From an uncultured Corynebacterium sp. (GTDB lineage Bacteria; Actinomycetota; Actinomycetes; Mycobacteriales; Mycobacteriaceae): 60,674 nucleotides of DNA. The stretch is taken from contig CAMIFC010000008.1 of the NCBI GenBank assembly GCA_946220775.1, positions 1 through 60,674 on the forward strand, given 5' to 3'. The notes beneath the pieces are model-generated. The model searched no databases and was not told where the DNA came from. It saw nothing but the letters and a program-made list of their open reading frames with translations. The translations under genes and the position numbers were made by a program. Positions 17,214 through 25,374 of this stretch are shown in pieces (the first letter of the stretch is position 1; each line of letters begins with the position of its first letter).

Positions 17214-17519
17214 TTAGCCCGCGGCTTGCTCCATCGTCGCCCACAGTCCGGCGGTCTGGAGCTTCTTGACGTCCCCTTCCACCTTGTCGCGGTCTCCGGA
17301 GGACACCACAGCTTTACCCTCCGTATGTACCTTCATCATCAGCTCCGTGGCTTTCTTGCGGGAATAGCCCAGCATCGTTTCAAACACGTACGTCACGTAG
17401 CTCATGAGATTGACCGGATCGTCCCAGCAGATGCACTGCCACGGCAGATCGGCCTCGGTCAGGGTTTCAGGAATCTTTTCCGCAACTGGGGTTGCGCTTG
17501 GTGCCGCCGGAGAAGTCAT
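17214..17519 (-). CDS. clpS: ATP-dependent Clp protease adaptor ClpS
   Basis: The 101-residue protein has the ClpS core PWQCICWDDPVNLMSYV, YVFETMLGY and VHTEGKAVVSSGDRDKVE, which form the N-degron pocket and the ClpC-docking face. It hands N-end-rule substrates to ClpCP. ATG 17519 fits the family length, but GGGAGG lies only one base before it; GTG 17528 is an alternative three codons upstream. It leads the minus-strand operon and is divergent from pncB. Confidence 0.92.
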   Translation of the reverse strand: MTSPAAPSATPVAEKIPETLTEADLPWQCICWDDPVNLMSYVTYVFETMLGYSRKKATELMMKVHTEGKAVVSSGDRDKVEGDVKKLQTAGLWATMEQAAG

Positions 17520-17570
17520 GCCTCCCACGATACCGAATTCGTGCTGTGCTTCGGGTCACCCCCCGTTTTC

Positions 17571-17588
17571 ATTTTGGGACGCCACCCC
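17571..17588 (+). repeat. Dispersed GGACGCCA box, T-rich flank
   Basis: ATTTTGGGACGCCACCCC, in the clpS/pncB divergent intergenic region, so it could touch both promoters. Confidence 0.6.
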
Positions 17589-17660
17589 AGCAGGCCGCTA
17601 CAGTGGAAAACATTGCATTAATGCCTCAGCTTTTCCATCTCACACGAGGACTTTTCGACC

Positions 17661-19046
17661 GTGACCATCGATCCACACCCTGAATCTTCCAAAAACTCCC
17701 CAGCCACTCGCCCGGCAGCAGCTGAGTACGTGGATCCTTATCTCACCGCGCCGCGGTCGTCGGCTCTGCTCACCGATATGTATGAGCTCACCATGCTGGA
17801 AGCCGCACTGCAGGATGGCACCGCCCACCGCCAGTGCGCATTCGAGGTATTCACCCGGCGCCTCCCCAACGAACGCCGCTACGGGGTCGTCGCGGGCACC
17901 GCGCGCGTGCTGCGGGCCATCCGCGATTTCATCTTCACCGAGGATCAGCTCGCTCACCTGGACTTCCTCAACGAGGAAACCAAAGAATACCTTCGCAATT
18001 ACCGCTTCACTGGGCAGGTCGATGGCTACCGCGAAGGCGAACTGTACTTCCCGCAGTCACCAATCATGACGGTTCGGGGAACCTTCGCAGAGTGCGTGGT
18101 GCTCGAGACCGTCATCCTGTCCATCTTGAATTCGGATTCAGCCGTGGCGTCCGCAGCTGCCCGCATGGTGACCGCCGCGGCTGGGCGTCCGATTATTGAA
18201 ATGGGCAGCCGACGCACCCACGAATACTCCGCGGTATCGAGTGCCCGCGCCGCCTACCTCGCCGGCTTTACCGCGACCTCCAACCTCGAGGCCGCCTACC
18301 GCTACGACATTCCCGCCTCCGGCACTGCAGCTCACGCGTGGACGCTGCTGCACACTCACCCGGATGGCACCACGGACGAGGAAGCCGCCTTCCGCGCCCA
18401 GGTCGAAACCCACGGCGTGGGAACGACACTGCTGGTCGATACTTATGACATCGCCGAAGGTGTGGCCACCGCCGTGCGCGTCGCCGGACCCGAACTAGGC
18501 GGGGTGCGCATCGACTCCGGCGATCTCGGCGTGCTGGCACAAAAGGTTCGTGCCCAGCTGGATTCCTTGGGCGCGCACAACACCAAAATCATCGTCTCCA
18601 GCGATATGGACGAGTTCTCCATCGCCGCCTTGCGCAGTGAACCCGTCGACGGCTTCGGTGTCGGGACGTCAGTGGTGACAGGTTCCGGGGCTCCCACAGC
18701 AGGGCTGGTGTACAAGCTCGTGGACGTGGAAGGTGCCCCAGTGATGAAGCGATCCCGGGGTAAGGCATCAGTCGGTGGCGCGAAGTCCGCCGTGCGAACG
18801 TGCCGCGATTCCGGAACTGCAGTGGAGGAACTGACGTTCCCGATGGGTTCAGAAGTGCCAGACGTTGGCGTCCTGAATATCACTGACCTCACGGTGCCGC
18901 TGATCCGCGACGGTGCGCCCGTCGACAACCTGCCTACCCTGGAAGAATCCCGAGACATGCTCGCCCAGCGCCTGATCTCCCTGCCGTGGGAAGGCCTGGC
19001 GCTATCGCGCGACGAACCGGCGTTGACTGTCCGCCACTGCCACTAG
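17661..19046 (+). CDS. pncB: Nicotinate phosphoribosyltransferase
   Basis: The 461-residue protein shows LLTDMYELTMLEAAL, the segment GSRRTHEYSAV around the phosphoribosylation His, and VRIDSGDLGVLAQKVR, all typical of class II NAPRTase. It makes nicotinate mononucleotide in the NAD salvage (Preiss-Handler) path; nadE at 34.1 kb completes that path. Start GTG 17661 is preceded by GAGGA about 10 nt upstream. Divergent from clpS as in mycobacteria. Confidence 0.95.
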   Translation: MTIDPHPESSKNSPATRPAAAEYVDPYLTAPRSSALLTDMYELTMLEAALQDGTAHRQCAFEVFTRRLPNERRYGVVAGTARVLRAIRDFIFTEDQLAHLDFLNEETKEYLRNYRFTGQVDGYREGELYFPQSPIMTVRGTFAECVVLETVILSILNSDSAVASAAARMVTAAAGRPIIEMGSRRTHEYSAVSSARAAYLAGFTATSNLEAAYRYDIPASGTAAHAWTLLHTHPDGTTDEEAAFRAQVETHGVGTTLLVDTYDIAEGVATAVRVAGPELGGVRIDSGDLGVLAQKVRAQLDSLGAHNTKIIVSSDMDEFSIAALRSEPVDGFGVGTSVVTGSGAPTAGLVYKLVDVEGAPVMKRSRGKASVGGAKSAVRTCRDSGTAVEELTFPMGSEVPDVGVLNITDLTVPLIRDGAPVDNLPTLEESRDMLAQRLISLPWEGLALSRDEPALTVRHCH

Positions 19047-19088
19047 AGTCGGCACGTACGCAAAACCCCACGAAGGACCAGACGTTCA

Positions 19089-21101
19089 TTGAGCTCCACC
19101 CAAGACCTCCTGGCCACCACCGTTGACGACCTCGGCGGGGCACCACGGCCCGGCCAACAAAAAATGGCCGACGCAGTTGCCACAGCGTTGACAACCAGCA
19201 ATCACCTGGCCGTGCAGGCAGGCACCGGTACCGGTAAATCGCTGGCCTACCTCGTGCCGGCTGCGAGTCACGCGATCGAATCTGGTGTCCCCGTAATCGT
19301 GTCCACCGCAACGATCGCGCTGCAGCGTCAGTTGGTGGAACGTGACCTCCCGCGACTCTCCGAAGCTCTCAAGGACGACCTGCCGCGGCCACTGGAATCC
19401 GCCATTTTGAAGGGGCGCAACAACTACCTGTGCCTCAACAAGATCAACGGGGTGACCGACGCCCCCATCCCAGAGGCCGGGGAAGACGCGCTGATTGACC
19501 CGGCGTCGCTATCCGCAACAGAGGCCCAGGTCCAGCGACTGCACGAATGGGCTCAAAAGACTGAGGACGGCGACCGCGACAACCTGGACCGCGGGGTTTC
19601 GGACACGGCATGGCGGCAAGTATCGGTGACCTCCCGGGAATGCATCGGTGCAACACGCTGCCCCTTCGGCGAACAGTGCTTCGCGGTCAAGGCCAAGCAA
19701 GAAGCCGCGGAAGCCGACATCGTGGTGACCAACCACGCGCTGCTGGCCATCGACGCGCTCGCGGACACGCCGGTGCTGCCAGAACATGATTGCGTGATTA
19801 TCGACGAGGCCCACGAACTGGAATCCCGGATCACTGCCACCGCGACCGCTGAGCTCTCCCCCACCGCCATCGCAATCCTGGCTAAACGCACCGGAAAAAT
19901 CGGCTCGAAGGACACCGGAGACGAGCTCACCGAAGCCCTCGATAATTGGGTGGAATCACTCGATGCCGCGATGACCGCCAATGACATCCGCGGCCGCTGG
20001 ACCCAAGTTCCCGCCGGACTCGACGTCCCGCTCACGGTGTTGAAGGACGCCGCCTGGGCCACCAACCGAAAAATCAACGCGGTCCCACCCGCAGAATTGG
20101 CCAATGACCCCGCCAAGGCTGCCGAACGCCAAGCACTGCTGGTCAGCACCGAAGAATTGCATGACACTTGCGTGCGCGTGCTTGATGCCTCCCGACCCGG
20201 CCAACCCGGACAAATGGAACAAACCGGCGCGAACCAAGAAGATGTTCTCGGTGAGGACGTCGTCTGGCTTGCAGCCGACAATGATCGAAAAACCGTTCGC
20301 GTGGCGCCGCTGTCCGTCGCTGACCTGCTGCGCCAGCGACTGTTCAGCCAATCCACCGTCATCCTCACTTCCGCAACCCTGGCGCTGGGCGGGAAGTTCA
20401 ACGCCATGCTCGCACAATGGGGAGCAGCCCAAAACACCACCACCCTCGACGTGGGCACCCCATTCGATGCCAAAACCCACGGCATCTTGTACGTCGCGAA
20501 AGATCTGTCCGCTCCCGGCAGGGATGGTCCATCGGATCAATTCGTCGACCACGCCGCGCAACTGATTAATTCTGCCGGTGGGCGCACGCTGGGACTGTTC
20601 TCCTCGCACCGGGCGGCCGAGGAAATGGCTGACCAGTTGCGCACCGTCGTGCCCTATAAGATCCTCCTCCAAGGTGAGGATTCCATGTCTGCGCTCGTGG
20701 AAAAGTTCCGAAAGGAAGAATCCGCCTGCCTCTTTGGCACATTGGGGCTGTGGCAAGGCGTGGACGTTCCAGGCCCCAGCCTGTCGCTGGTGCTGATCGA
20801 CCGGATCCCGTTCCCCCGCCCCGATGACCCGTTGAAGCAAGCCCGCAAGGAAGCTGCCGATCAGGCCGGGCGGCGTGGCTTCATGGAAGTCGCTGCGACG
20901 CATGCCGCGCTGCTCATGGCCCAAGGCGCCGGTCGTTTGCTGCGCAGCACGGAGGACCGCGGAGTCGTCGCCGTCCTGGATTCCCGCCTGGCCACCGCCC
21001 GCTATGGTTCGTTCATCCGAGCCAGCATGCCGAATTTCTGGGAAACCACCGACCTCTCAGTAGTCAAGGGAGCGCTGCGCAGACTGGTCAGCGGGCAATA
21101 G
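19089..21101 (+). CDS. dinG: ATP-dependent DNA helicase DinG-like
   Basis: The 670-residue protein is an SF2 helicase of the DinG/XPD type. Walker A is AGTGTGKS (residues 44-51), the DEAH box is IIDEAHELES, and motif VI region is AQGAGRLLRS. Four cysteines between motifs Ia and II (NYLCLNK and ECIGATRCPFGEQC) fit a 4Fe-4S cluster. It unwinds DNA 5'-3' and resolves R-loops or damaged forks. The start is TTG 19089 with AAGGA 11 nt upstream. It lies 42 nt after pncB, as in Mycobacterium (Rv1329c-Rv1330c). Confidence 0.93.
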   Translation: MSSTQDLLATTVDDLGGAPRPGQQKMADAVATALTTSNHLAVQAGTGTGKSLAYLVPAASHAIESGVPVIVSTATIALQRQLVERDLPRLSEALKDDLPRPLESAILKGRNNYLCLNKINGVTDAPIPEAGEDALIDPASLSATEAQVQRLHEWAQKTEDGDRDNLDRGVSDTAWRQVSVTSRECIGATRCPFGEQCFAVKAKQEAAEADIVVTNHALLAIDALADTPVLPEHDCVIIDEAHELESRITATATAELSPTAIAILAKRTGKIGSKDTGDELTEALDNWVESLDAAMTANDIRGRWTQVPAGLDVPLTVLKDAAWATNRKINAVPPAELANDPAKAAERQALLVSTEELHDTCVRVLDASRPGQPGQMEQTGANQEDVLGEDVVWLAADNDRKTVRVAPLSVADLLRQRLFSQSTVILTSATLALGGKFNAMLAQWGAAQNTTTLDVGTPFDAKTHGILYVAKDLSAPGRDGPSDQFVDHAAQLINSAGGRTLGLFSSHRAAEEMADQLRTVVPYKILLQGEDSMSALVEKFRKEESACLFGTLGLWQGVDVPGPSLSLVLIDRIPFPRPDDPLKQARKEAADQAGRRGFMEVAATHAALLMAQGAGRLLRSTEDRGVVAVLDSRLATARYGSFIRASMPNFWETTDLSVVKGALRRLVSGQ

Positions 21102-21175
21102 TTTTGCGGTTCTCCGTTCATCAGCTGACCACCCCAACTATCATGTGACGCAGCTAATCGCGGAAGGAGTAATGC

Positions 21176-22762
21176 ATGCCCATCGCCAGCCCACAACCCC
21201 CCATCGAGATTCCAAACCAAGGGGTTTTCGAGTTCACGTTCGGTGACATCGCGTCCGACGATGAAGACCGCATCGCCGTCATCGATATCGCCGATGGCTC
21301 GGAAACCAGCTACGCGCACCTGCGCGCATACATTGAATCCGTGGCCGGAGGCCTGGCGCACAAGGGCATCGGTATCGGCGATGTCGTCGCCCTGCACTGC
21401 CCGAACTCCCTGGCGTTCATCATCTACGCCCACGCAGTGTGGCGACTCGGCGCGGTGTTGACCCCAATCTCCCTGCTGGCCACCCCAGAAGCCATCACGT
21501 CCCAGATCCAGGAATCTGACGCGAAGATGCTGGTCACTCTGGCTGCACTCGGCGATGGCGCGGCCGAGGGAGCACGCGCCGCCGGCTTGAGTGACGAGCA
21601 GATCCACCACCTGGATTCCCACGGTGGTCTCAAGCAAATGCTGGCCGAGCGCCGTCATGCGCCGAAGAACATCAGCTTCGCCCCGGCAACCCACGACGCC
21701 GTCCTTCCCTTTTCCTCCGGCACCACGGGTACCCCCAAAGGCGTGTGCCTGACCCACCGCAACCTGGTGGCCAACGTGTGCCAAGCGATCGACCAAAACC
21801 TGGTCGGTAAGGACGACACCGTCTTCGGCATCCTGCCCTTCTTCCATATTTACGGGCTGACCGCACTGGCCAACCTCACGCTGAAGCAGCGCACCACCTT
21901 GGTCACGCAGCCCCGGTTCGAATTCCAAAGCTTCTTGGAAACCCACCAGAAATACAACGTCACGTTCACCTTCATCGCACCACCAATCGCGGTACTGCTG
22001 GCCAAGCACCCGCTGGTCGATAAGTACGATCTCTCCAGCCTCCGCGGCGTGCTGTCGGGCGCAGCCTCACTCGATAGCGAGCTAGCCAACGCCGTGGAGG
22101 AACGACTCGGAGTTCACGTCCAGCAGGGCTTCGGGATGACCGAGACCTCCCCGGTTACCCACCTGAACCTCAACAAGGATTTGGCGCGCGGTTCCATCGG
22201 CCAACCAGTGGCGAATACCGAGCACCGCCTGGTTGATATTGATACGGGTGAGGAGGTTGGCGTCCCAACGGAAGGGCAGTCGGAAGTCGGCGAGCTGTGG
22301 GTACGCGGACCGCAGATCATGAAGCAGTACCTCAACAACCCGGCCGAAACGGCGAACATCCTGCTCGAGGATGGCTGGCTGCGCACGGGTGACCTCGCAG
22401 CGTACGACGAGCACGGAAACATGTTCATCGTCGACCGACTGAAGGAAGTCATCAAGTACAAGGGCTACCAGATGCCACCGGCAGAGCTCGAGGCCATGCT
22501 GCTGACCCACCCAGAGGTCGCCGACGTGGCGGTTGTCGGTGTCACGCGGGACGACGGGCTGGAAATCCCGAAGGCTTTCGTCGTCCGCCAGCACAACGCA
22601 CACGCTACCGAGGACGACATGATGGCCTTCGTTGCCGAACGCGTCGCGCCGTATAAGAAGGTTCGCGAGCTCGAATTCGTCGACCAGATTCCGAAGTCCT
22701 CGACGGGCAAGATTCTGCGCCGTGAGCTGAAGGCGAAGGACAAGGCTGCCCACCCCGCGTAG
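21176..22762 (+). CDS. Acyl-CoA synthetase, 4-coumarate-CoA ligase-like
   Basis: The 528-residue ANL-superfamily enzyme has the P-loop PFSSGTTGTPKGVCLTHR, the GFGMTETSPVTH adenylate motif, WLRTGDLAAYDEHGN, the hinge VDRLKEVIKYKG and the C-terminal catalytic Lys in PKSSTGKILRREL. It activates a carboxylic acid as an acyl-adenylate and transfers it to CoA. Domain order and length are complete. The substrate could be an aromatic acid or a fatty acid; the window gives no pathway context. It probably has its own promoter in the 74-nt gap after dinG. Confidence 0.88.
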   Translation: MPIASPQPPIEIPNQGVFEFTFGDIASDDEDRIAVIDIADGSETSYAHLRAYIESVAGGLAHKGIGIGDVVALHCPNSLAFIIYAHAVWRLGAVLTPISLLATPEAITSQIQESDAKMLVTLAALGDGAAEGARAAGLSDEQIHHLDSHGGLKQMLAERRHAPKNISFAPATHDAVLPFSSGTTGTPKGVCLTHRNLVANVCQAIDQNLVGKDDTVFGILPFFHIYGLTALANLTLKQRTTLVTQPRFEFQSFLETHQKYNVTFTFIAPPIAVLLAKHPLVDKYDLSSLRGVLSGAASLDSELANAVEERLGVHVQQGFGMTETSPVTHLNLNKDLARGSIGQPVANTEHRLVDIDTGEEVGVPTEGQSEVGELWVRGPQIMKQYLNNPAETANILLEDGWLRTGDLAAYDEHGNMFIVDRLKEVIKYKGYQMPPAELEAMLLTHPEVADVAVVGVTRDDGLEIPKAFVVRQHNAHATEDDMMAFVAERVAPYKKVRELEFVDQIPKSSTGKILRRELKAKDKAAHPA

Positions 22763-22822
22763 ACACAGCGCGCTCGACTCGGGCTGAACGGCCGGGGCGC
22801 AGCGCCTCAGGCGGAGCCGGGG

Positions 22823-23722
22823 CTAGCCACCAAGGGCAATCACCGTCGCACTGCCCGCCGCGATTTCCGTGTGCCCCGCGTCCCGCACCATCAGCGCGGG
22901 CACGGGGTCGGTCGTCGCTGTCAGCCAGCGCGTACGCAGCCCCTCCCCCTTTTCAATTCGGGACGCCAACCCCTCCGCCTCCGAAGCAAACCTCTCGCCA
23001 CTGACTTCCCGCACACTGAGCGGGCACCCCTGCTGCCACCACTCCACGGCCTGTTCCGGGGTGAGCAGTGCGGCATAAAGCATCGCACCATGACCGACCT
23101 GAGCTGCTGCCTTGCCGACTGTCATGTTGAGGCTGGCGTCCACCAGGATTTCGGGGTGCAGGACGTCAACCCGGTCGTCGGGTAGATCGCGAGGCTCGAC
23201 GGGTAGATCTGTGCCCTGGATCTGGAGCTTATTGATCCGCGGGTCAGCCTTACCGACGGGGCTGGGAAGAAACGCTCGGGCGTGAGCCTCATTTACAGGG
23301 GCGTCACTATCTGGTGCGTCGTCAGTGGCTTTTTCCGGGGTGCTTCCAGTGACGCTGGCTGTGATGCCCGGCAGGTCAACCAGGTCATCCCACTTCTTGC
23401 CTCGTGCTCGCCGGGCCACCTTGCGGATTTTGGCGTTGTACCAGCCGTCCAAAGCGACCTGCCACGGATCACCTGCTGTGCCCGCGTGCGGGTCCAGGCA
23501 TACCCTGGCCACCGATATCCCCGCCGCAGCCAACACGTCGTGCCGACGCGGCAACTCGCCCTTCGGCAGGTACAGAACCATCGGCATAGCCTGCACGCTA
23601 TTTGGGTCGGATTCGTCTTCTTCGCCGGGATTCCGCGCCACGTGGACAAGCGCTGCGTGGGCTTTCTTGATCGCGGCCACGGTACTGGGCGACACGGACT
23701 CAGCGGGAGGCTCGGAAGACAT
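22823..23722 (-). CDS. PTH2-like protein (peptidyl-tRNA hydrolase II fold)
   Basis: The 299-residue protein has a segment DASLNMTVGKAAAQVGHGAM (about residues 195-215) that matches the core of archaeal/eukaryotic-type peptidyl-tRNA hydrolase II, including the Lys, Gln and His region. This domain makes up the C-terminal third. The N-terminal ~190 residues contain a conserved-looking part VLYLPKGELPRRHDVLAAAG and an acidic linker, and I do not recognise them. Start 23722 is chosen for its AGGAG site 4 nt upstream. Bacteria normally use Pth1, so whether this one still cleaves peptidyl-tRNA is open. Minus-strand neighbour of serB, 51 nt after it. Confidence 0.65.
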   Translation of the reverse strand: MSSEPPAESVSPSTVAAIKKAHAALVHVARNPGEEDESDPNSVQAMPMVLYLPKGELPRRHDVLAAAGISVARVCLDPHAGTAGDPWQVALDGWYNAKIRKVARRARGKKWDDLVDLPGITASVTGSTPEKATDDAPDSDAPVNEAHARAFLPSPVGKADPRINKLQIQGTDLPVEPRDLPDDRVDVLHPEILVDASLNMTVGKAAAQVGHGAMLYAALLTPEQAVEWWQQGCPLSVREVSGERFASEAEGLASRIEKGEGLRTRWLTATTDPVPALMVRDAGHTEIAAGSATVIALGG

Positions 23723-23773
23723 TGACTCCTCTGGATGATCGGCGTTCTTGGCTTGGGATTGCACTACTTGAAA

Positions 23774-25090
23774 CTAATCCTGCAACCGTGGGCGACGGTA
23801 GGTACCGTCGCGCAAGTCGGCGTCCTCAATTTCGTGCCGGGAAATGCCGAGCAGGAACAGCACCTGGTCGAGGAACGGGAAGTTCACCGACGCGTCCGCG
23901 ACTTCGCGCAGCGCAGGCTTCGCATTGAACGCAATACCCAGGCCCGCGGTCGAGAGCATGTCGATATCGTTCGCGCCGTCGCCGACCGCCACGGTCTGGT
24001 TGAGCTGAATGCCGTTCGACCACGCGAATTCCTTGAGGGATTCGGCCTTTGCCTTACGGTCGATGACCGGTCCGATCACCCGGCCGGTCAGCTTCCCGTC
24101 CCGGATCTCCAGGGTGTTCGCACGGGCAAAGTCGAGGTCAAGCTCCCGGGCGAGTGGCTCGATGACCTGAATAAACCCACCCGAGACCACGCCCGTCTTG
24201 TAACCCAGGCGCTTGAGCGTGCGGATCGTCGTGCGTGCACCCGGCGTCAGCTGGATATCTCGGGCGACCTTGTCCACCACCGACGCATCCAGACCGGCGA
24301 GTGCCTTCACACGCTCGTGGAGCGACTCGGTGAAGTCGAGCTCACCGCGCATCGCCCGTTCCGTCACGGCCGCGACTTCTTCTTCGCGACCGGCGTAGGC
24401 AGCCAGCATTTCGATGACCTCGTGCTGGATCAGTGTCGAATCGACGTCGAAGCAGATCAGGCGCTTGCTGCGTCGCGCGAGGCCGGCGCGTTCGATCGCG
24501 ATATCCACGTCAATTTCGGACGTCAGTTCCGCCAACGACTTGCGCAGCTCCACGCCACCACCGGGCGCAGGGTCTGCCACCGTGAGGTGCAGTTCGATGC
24601 CGGTGACTGGGTAATCAGCAATGCCGCGGATCGTGTCGATGTTGGCACCGTGGCTGGCTAGGGTCTGGCCGATGCGCTGCACATCTGAGGCGCTGATGCG
24701 TTTGCCCAGCATGACCATCACGTGGGTGGAGAGTGGCTTGGTCGCCATGGCCTCTGGGTCGGTCTGCACCTGGACACCCATTTGGTGGGCCTCTAAGGCG
24801 CGGGAGAGCTCTTCTTGCAGTTCGTCGATTTCCTCGTTGCGGACACCGATGAGGGCAGCGAGCGACAGGCTGCCTCGGAAGACGGACTGTTCCACGTCGA
24901 TGAGTTGGACATCGCGAGAGGACAGCACCCGGAAGAATTCGGCGGTCACGCCTGGTTGGTCGTCGCCGGTGACGGTGACGACGGCTGGTTGGAAGCCGTC
25001 ATCGAGAGCCTCCAGGAGTTCCTGTGAGTAGTCTGCCTTGGCGGGGTTCGTAGAGGAGTTATTAGCGGGAGTATTGAGTGGGTTGTTCAC
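23774..25090 (-). CDS. serB: Phosphoserine phosphatase SerB with ACT domains
   Basis: A 438-residue protein with two N-terminal ACT-like regions (VVTVTGDDQPGVTAEFF and MVMLGKRISASDVQRI) and a C-terminal HAD phosphatase: ICFDVDSTL with nucleophile Asp, GVVSGGF, and GDGANDIDML for Mg2+. It performs the last step of serine synthesis; the ACT domains suggest feedback by serine. Start GTG 25090 is preferred because GGGAG lies 9 nt upstream; the longer ORF to 25231 runs back into the terminator region. It is downstream of ctaD but separated from it by a strong terminator. Confidence 0.93.
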   Translation of the reverse strand: MNNPLNTPANNSSTNPAKADYSQELLEALDDGFQPAVVTVTGDDQPGVTAEFFRVLSSRDVQLIDVEQSVFRGSLSLAALIGVRNEEIDELQEELSRALEAHQMGVQVQTDPEAMATKPLSTHVMVMLGKRISASDVQRIGQTLASHGANIDTIRGIADYPVTGIELHLTVADPAPGGGVELRKSLAELTSEIDVDIAIERAGLARRSKRLICFDVDSTLIQHEVIEMLAAYAGREEEVAAVTERAMRGELDFTESLHERVKALAGLDASVVDKVARDIQLTPGARTTIRTLKRLGYKTGVVSGGFIQVIEPLARELDLDFARANTLEIRDGKLTGRVIGPVIDRKAKAESLKEFAWSNGIQLNQTVAVGDGANDIDMLSTAGLGIAFNAKPALREVADASVNFPFLDQVLFLLGISRHEIEDADLRDGTYRRPRLQD

Positions 25091-25183
25091 GGCCACATTC
25101 TCCCACATTGCTACTGGGGTTTCACATTTGGGATTAAGGAACGTGCTGGTGAGCCACTTCCCTGGCAAGGCTTCTGGTCGAAC

Positions 25184-25222
25184 AAATAAAAAAGCCACAC
25201 CCTGCGTAGTTAGGGTGTGGCT
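25184..25222 (-). terminator. Intrinsic terminator after ctaD
   Basis: Read on the minus strand: AGCCACACCCT (25222-25212), loop AACTACGC, AGGGTGTGGCT (25203-25193), then a T-rich run (25193-25184). An 11-bp perfect stem insulates serB from ctaD. Confidence 0.93.
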
Positions 25223-25374
25223 CGCAGACAAACTAGCTGCGGATGCACTTACTTGCTGAAACTACTGCAAGGGTGCGGTTGACGCCGCCCCAGGCACTCG
25301 GTGATGCCGGGGTGGCCCTGCCTGGGGTTCGGGTTTCGAACCCCGCGGGCTAGGCGTCGACGCTCGGCCATGTC

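Noticed and set aside
24213..25031. Plus-strand open frames opposite serB
   Set aside because: Mirror frames of a strongly supported gene; Ser/Arg-rich composition typical of antisense reading.
25321..25347. GGGTTCGGGTTTCGAACCCC as a tRNA T-arm
   Set aside because: No acceptor, D-arm or anticodon arm around it; a simple hairpin.
25249..25371. 40-residue Arg-rich frame after ctaD
   Set aside because: Starts 3 nt after the ctaD stop but has no binding site and lies over GC-rich hairpins; probably chance.
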